A stretch of 54,904 nucleotides of DNA from the NCBI GenBank assembly GCA_016931255.1, contig JAFGFG010000007.1, positions 1 to 54,904 on the forward strand, given 5' to 3'. The stretch's first letter is position 1; each line of letters opens with the position of its first letter. Below the pieces are notes generated by a model. It was not told the origin of the DNA and did not search any database. It saw nothing but the letters and a program-made list of their open reading frames with translations. The position numbers and the translations under genes are program-made. This document shows, one piece after another, positions 52,170-54,904 of this stretch. The DNA comes from Candidatus Aenigmatarchaeota archaeon. GTDB lineage: Archaea > Aenigmatarchaeota > Aenigmatarchaeia > QMZP01 > JAFGSV01.

Positions 52170-52859
52170 ATGGGTATATCAGTGGCGTTCTTGAAGCCAA
52201 TAATTTTCGATTTGTCGAAAAAACTCGAATTGAAGGACAAGCTCATCATTTCAAGAGACAACCAAGTGACTATCCACCATTTCGGTGATACAGGGCTCCC
52301 CGTTCCGCAGACCATAATAAGTCTGAAGTCTCTTGGTGATAGATTTGAGGTTTACGATGTAACCCATTGGTCTAATACAATAGAAGAGCCAATTCGATTA
52401 TGGGACAAATACACAGACGAGTACGGGAAATACCAAAAGAAGATGATTTTTGAAATAATATACGATAAGAAAACCCGCGAAGCTTACATAACGGCACCGA
52501 AAGACACGACAAATGAATTTCTACAGAGAGCCAACGCATTGAGTTATCTAAAGCTTGAACGATACCCATTCAATCTGAATATAAAAAAGGTACCCGAAAT
52601 CCTAAACATATACGGGAAGTGGTGCAGGACAGACAAGGGAAATATAAGATGTGAAGCTAAGTTCGGTTTCGATGTTCATACCAACTCCACCGATGGTGAG
52701 ACGACAACACTGAACATGCAAGTCAGAACGGAATCTGGTGAATGCGACATTACAATATCGAGAGAAGGTCAGATAAGCAGCCATACGAAATCGGTAACAG
52801 TAAATCATGTGATAGAATTTTATCATTTAATAAAGTTAGACCTACTATCACCGCTTTAA
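52170..52859 (+). CDS. element passenger: hypothetical protein, 229 residues
   Basis: A soluble-looking protein with an alternating beta-rich middle (KKMIFEIIYDKKTREAYITA) and no known motif. The stop codon is embedded in the first right-end repeat (52855-52865). Whether it is a defence, control or transfer gene cannot be said. Confidence 0.5.
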   Translation: MGISVAFLKPIIFDLSKKLELKDKLIISRDNQVTIHHFGDTGLPVPQTIISLKSLGDRFEVYDVTHWSNTIEEPIRLWDKYTDEYGKYQKKMIFEIIYDKKTREAYITAPKDTTNEFLQRANALSYLKLERYPFNLNIKKVPEILNIYGKWCRTDKGNIRCEAKFGFDVHTNSTDGETTTLNMQVRTESGECDITISREGQISSHTKSVTVNHVIEFYHLIKLDLLSPL

Positions 52860-52907
52860 GTGCAGACCTCATACTTTAGGTGCAGAATCTACTTTAGGTG
52901 CAAAGCC
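52855..52907. repeat. right end repeats and terminal inverted repeat
   Basis: Three direct copies of TTTARGTGCA at 52855-52865, 52875-52885 and 52893-52903, spaced 20 and 18 nt. The last one is part of the terminal inverted repeat (52893-52907). Confidence 0.75.
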
Positions 52908-52990
52908 CGACTGACCACTACCTTTATATTATAAAGGGCCAAATATAACGAAAATTATTAATAACTGTTCATAATATAAGATGTGTTGAT

Positions 52991-53767
52991 ATGTTAGCGG
53001 AAAGAACTGAGTACCTCTCATCTGGGGTCCACATAGGGATGAAGTCTTGCACGAAGTACCTGAAGCAGTTCGTGTACAAGATAAGGGATGACGGCCTTGC
53101 GGTCTTCAATCTCAGGAAGGTGGACAGCAGAATAGCCATAGCTGCCAATTTCATATCTCAGTTCGACAATGTTCTCATAGTTTCAAGAAAAGGCAATGCC
53201 GCTGACGCGATACTCAAGTTCGCGGAGATAACAGGCGCAAAGGCCATTGCAGGCCGTTTCTCACCCGGAACCCTTACCAATCCTTCCTACAGAGACTTCT
53301 TCGAGCCGGATGTTGTCATATCAATAGACCCACTCGTCGACGAGAACGCAATAAAGGAAGCCAAGAAGAAAAGGATACCGATGATTGCATTCTGCGACAC
53401 ATTCAACGAGGCTACGGACATAGACCTCGTGATTCCTATCAACAACAACGGGAAGAAGGCACTGGCACTTGTGCTCATGCTTCTCTCAAAGGAGATTCTT
53501 AGGAAGAGGGGCAAGCTCAAGAAGGATTCTGATTTCAAGTACACTGTGGAAGACTTCGGTGGCGAGCTGCCGCAGGAAAGACCCAGGACAGAGCCGGCTG
53601 GAAAGCCGAGGTACGATAAAGGGGAAGCGAAGGCTGTAAAGACTGAGAAGAAGGCAGAGGAAAAGCCGAAGGTTGTAAAGAAGGAAGTGAAGCCAGCGAA
53701 GAAATCCGGGGAAAAGCCGAAAGCAGTGAAGAAGACTGCCAGGAAGGCAGCTAAGAAGAGTGAATGA
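52991..53767 (+). CDS. rps2: 30S ribosomal protein uS2, with long Lys/Ala tail
   Basis: Small-subunit protein. Residues 1 to about 195 are the archaeal uS2 fold (EYLSSGVHIGMKSCTKYLKQFVYKIRDDGLAVFN, then AGRFSPGTLTNPSYRDFFEPDVVISIDP). The last 60 residues are a Lys/Ala/Glu tail with repeats like EKPKVVKKEVKPAKK, beyond usual uS2. TATA TTATAAAG (about 52928-52936) precedes it, immediately right of the mobile element, so the insertion may affect expression. Followed by eL19 with 4-nt overlap. Confidence 0.95.
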   Translation: MLAERTEYLSSGVHIGMKSCTKYLKQFVYKIRDDGLAVFNLRKVDSRIAIAANFISQFDNVLIVSRKGNAADAILKFAEITGAKAIAGRFSPGTLTNPSYRDFFEPDVVISIDPLVDENAIKEAKKKRIPMIAFCDTFNEATDIDLVIPINNNGKKALALVLMLLSKEILRKRGKLKKDSDFKYTVEDFGGELPQERPRTEPAGKPRYDKGEAKAVKTEKKAEEKPKVVKKEVKPAKKSGEKPKAVKKTARKAAKKSE

Positions 53768-54237
53768 TTATGGATACGTCATACCAGAAGAGGCTTGCGG
53801 CAAAGATTCTCAAGATCAGCCCAAGAAGGGTGAAGATGTCCCAGAACAAGGACATAGAGGAATCCCTAACGAGAAGTGACGTGAGGCATCTCATAGTTAA
53901 AGGCCTTATAACAAAGAAGCAGAAGAAGGGAACTACACGCGTAGAGGCAAGAGAGAAGCTCGTACAGAAGAAGAAGGGAAGGAGCTCAGGACGCGGAAGG
54001 GGGAAAGGAACCAAGTACTCGAAGGTCACGCAGAAGGAACTGTGGATGAAGACCGTGAGAGCCCAGAGGAAGCTGCTCAAGGAACTGAGGGACAACGGCC
54101 AGATAACCACGGAGACATACGGGCTCCTTTACAGAAGGTCAAAGGGTGGGGATTTCAGGAACAAGAATCACATGCTTTCATATCTTAAGGAAAACAGCCT
54201 GATGACAGGCACAAAGAAGGGTGGTGCGAATGCCTAG
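53764..54237 (+). CDS. rpl19e: 50S ribosomal protein eL19
   Basis: Archaeal/eukaryal large-subunit protein. 157 residues; hallmarks [58 protein letters not shown] and [16 protein letters not shown]. The ATG at 53770 (MDTSYQKR) is the likely start. uL18 overlaps its end. In most archaea it lies in the spc operon between eL32 and uL18; here uS2 replaces the upstream part. Confidence 0.95.
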   Translation: MIMDTSYQKRLAAKILKISPRRVKMSQNKDIEESLTRSDVRHLIVKGLITKKQKKGTTRVEAREKLVQKKKGRSSGRGRGKGTKYSKVTQKELWMKTVRAQRKLLKELRDNGQITTETYGLLYRRSKGGDFRNKNHMLSYLKENSLMTGTKKGGANA

Positions 54238-54811
54238 GGGAAGAAAGAAGATTGTACCTCACAGGAGAAGGAGGGAGCTCAAGACCAATTACCATTCCAG
54301 GCTCAAGCTTCTCAAGAGCGGAAAGCCCAGGCTTGTCGTAAGGAAGTCGCTGAACAAGGTCGTATGCCAGATAGTGGAATACCAGGCCGAGGGTGACAAG
54401 ACTCTTTTCACTGCTGACTCAACAGAGTTGAAGAAATATGGATGGTCCGTAAACACGGGAAACATTCCCGCAGCCTATCTTACCGGACTGCTTTGCGCTG
54501 TCAAGGCGAAGAAGAAGGTCAAGGAAGCCATCCTTGATGTCGGCCTCTTCAGGTCCACCAAGGGAAATCGCCTTTACGCAGCCCTGAAGGGTGTCGTGGA
54601 CGGGGGAATCAGTATAGCCCATTCAGAGGAGATACTTCCGGACGAGGACAGGATAAAGGGCCAGCACATTGCTTCGCACGCGGAGATTCTCAGGAAGGAC
54701 AATGCCGAAAAATACAAGAAGATGTTCTCAGCATATGCAAAGTCCAAGGTTGCGCCGGAAGACCTTCCGAAGCACTTCGATGAAGTGAAAGCAAAGATTC
54801 TGAAAGCTTAG
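54230..54811 (+). CDS. rpl18: 50S ribosomal protein uL18, archaeal type
   Basis: Binds 5S rRNA in the large subunit. I start at ATG 54230 ([28 protein letters not shown]); the frame extends to 54221. [29 protein letters not shown] is the family core. 193 residues. Stop followed by a T-run (TTTTTTAATCTTCTT), a candidate terminator. uS5, its usual neighbour, does not follow. Confidence 0.94.
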   Translation: MPRGRKKIVPHRRRRELKTNYHSRLKLLKSGKPRLVVRKSLNKVVCQIVEYQAEGDKTLFTADSTELKKYGWSVNTGNIPAAYLTGLLCAVKAKKKVKEAILDVGLFRSTKGNRLYAALKGVVDGGISIAHSEEILPDEDRIKGQHIASHAEILRKDNAEKYKKMFSAYAKSKVAPEDLPKHFDEVKAKILKA

Positions 54812-54844
54812 TTTTTTAATCTTCTTCCAACAATTACTTAATCA

Positions 54845-54904
54845 ATGAAGACTCTGGCGTTTTCCATATTCGTTCTCGGGGCAGTGCTCTTAGTCTCTGC
54901 TGTG
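54845..54904 (+). CDS. start of a secreted or membrane protein, cut by the window
   Basis: The last 20 codons open with MKTLAFSIFVLGAVLLVSAV, a typical signal peptide or anchor. The rest is outside the window. Not the uS5 gene expected here. Confidence 0.45.
   Translation, partial: MKTLAFSIFVLGAVLLVSAV

Larger units (their letters stand above)
49064..52916. mobile_element. 3.8-kb DDE transposon with five passenger genes
   Basis: The element proper is 49073-52907 (3835 bp). It is bounded by a perfect 11-bp inverted repeat (GGCTTTGCACC left; its complement right) extending to 14 of 15 matches, and flanked by the direct 9-bp repeat CGACTGACC (49064-49072 and 52908-52916), the target duplication. 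Consensus TTTRGGTGCA occurs as an inverted copy at the left tip and two direct copies inside the left end, and as three direct copies in the right end, likely transposase sites. It encodes a transposase and five other frames, all richer in CGN arginine codons than the host genes. Intact ends suggest a recent event. Confidence 0.85.

Noticed and set aside
53580-53767. Lys/Ala tail of uS2 as a frame error
   Set aside because: The frame stays open with host-like codons and ends with the normal overlap into eL19, so it looks genuine.

Overview
The window is a gene-dense stretch of an archaeal chromosome, most likely from a DPANN-type lineage. The archaeal signature is clear: translation factors aIF2-beta and aIF2-gamma, ribosomal proteins eL19 and archaeal-type uL18 and uS2, a ThrRS with the archaeal N-terminal domain, Dph6, ThpR, GGTG-type ribosome sites, many leaderless starts, and tRNA genes with bulge-helix-bulge introns. 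Bacterial-type genes are mixed in: MetK, GyrA/GyrB, a SerRS that looks like the common type, an MltB-like lytic transglycosylase, parvulin, LemA and CWB2 repeats. No 16S rRNA gene is present, so the phylum is inferred, not shown.

Layout. 0.1-7 kb: a Fic protein, MetK, an XRE-CBS regulator, and a four-gene pyruvate:ferredoxin oxidoreductase operon (porG-D-A-B, minus strand, 4-nt overlaps). 7-13.7 kb: dimeric dUTPase, a membrane protein, flavodoxin, aIF2-beta, then three secreted proteins including a 1048-residue C25 (gingipain-type) peptidase. The last of these runs into an antisense tRNA-Val. 13.8-20.7 kb: small metabolic genes, Dph6, an MltB-like enzyme, a P5C-reductase-like protein, a YqhD-like alcohol dehydrogenase, the LemA/GIDE pair and parvulin. 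20.8-30 kb: tRNA-Gln with two introns, ThrRS, aminotransferase, SerRS, two TadB/TadC-type pilus membrane proteins, and tRNA-Leu with two introns. 30-39 kb: gyrBA, a secreted beta-propeller protein, a KaiC-like ATPase and a CWB2-repeat surface protein. 38.8-49 kb: a 29-codon basic microprotein, DUF5654-like membrane proteins, aIF2-gamma, an inositol-monophosphatase pseudogene, two ferritin-like proteins, CysRS, a metallo-beta-lactamase-fold hydrolase, and a KamA-like radical SAM enzyme divergent from a double Lrp regulator.

49.06-52.92 kb is a complete insertion. It has a 9-bp target duplication, 11-bp perfect terminal inverted repeats with extra subterminal copies, a DDE transposase with a SWIM zinc finger, and five passenger genes of unknown function. 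52.9-54.9 kb returns to host genes: uS2, eL19, uL18 and the start of a secreted protein.

The points most worth a second look are: tRNA introns at rare positions (D loop, anticodon stem, T loop) together with a relic resembling the tRNA-Gln intron beside tRNA-Leu; the 3.8-kb cargo-carrying transposon; the 29-residue AURKAIP1/COX24-like microprotein; the KamA-like enzyme with altered substrate residues; and the internally deleted phosphatase gene. All calls come from reading the sequence; no database search was run.
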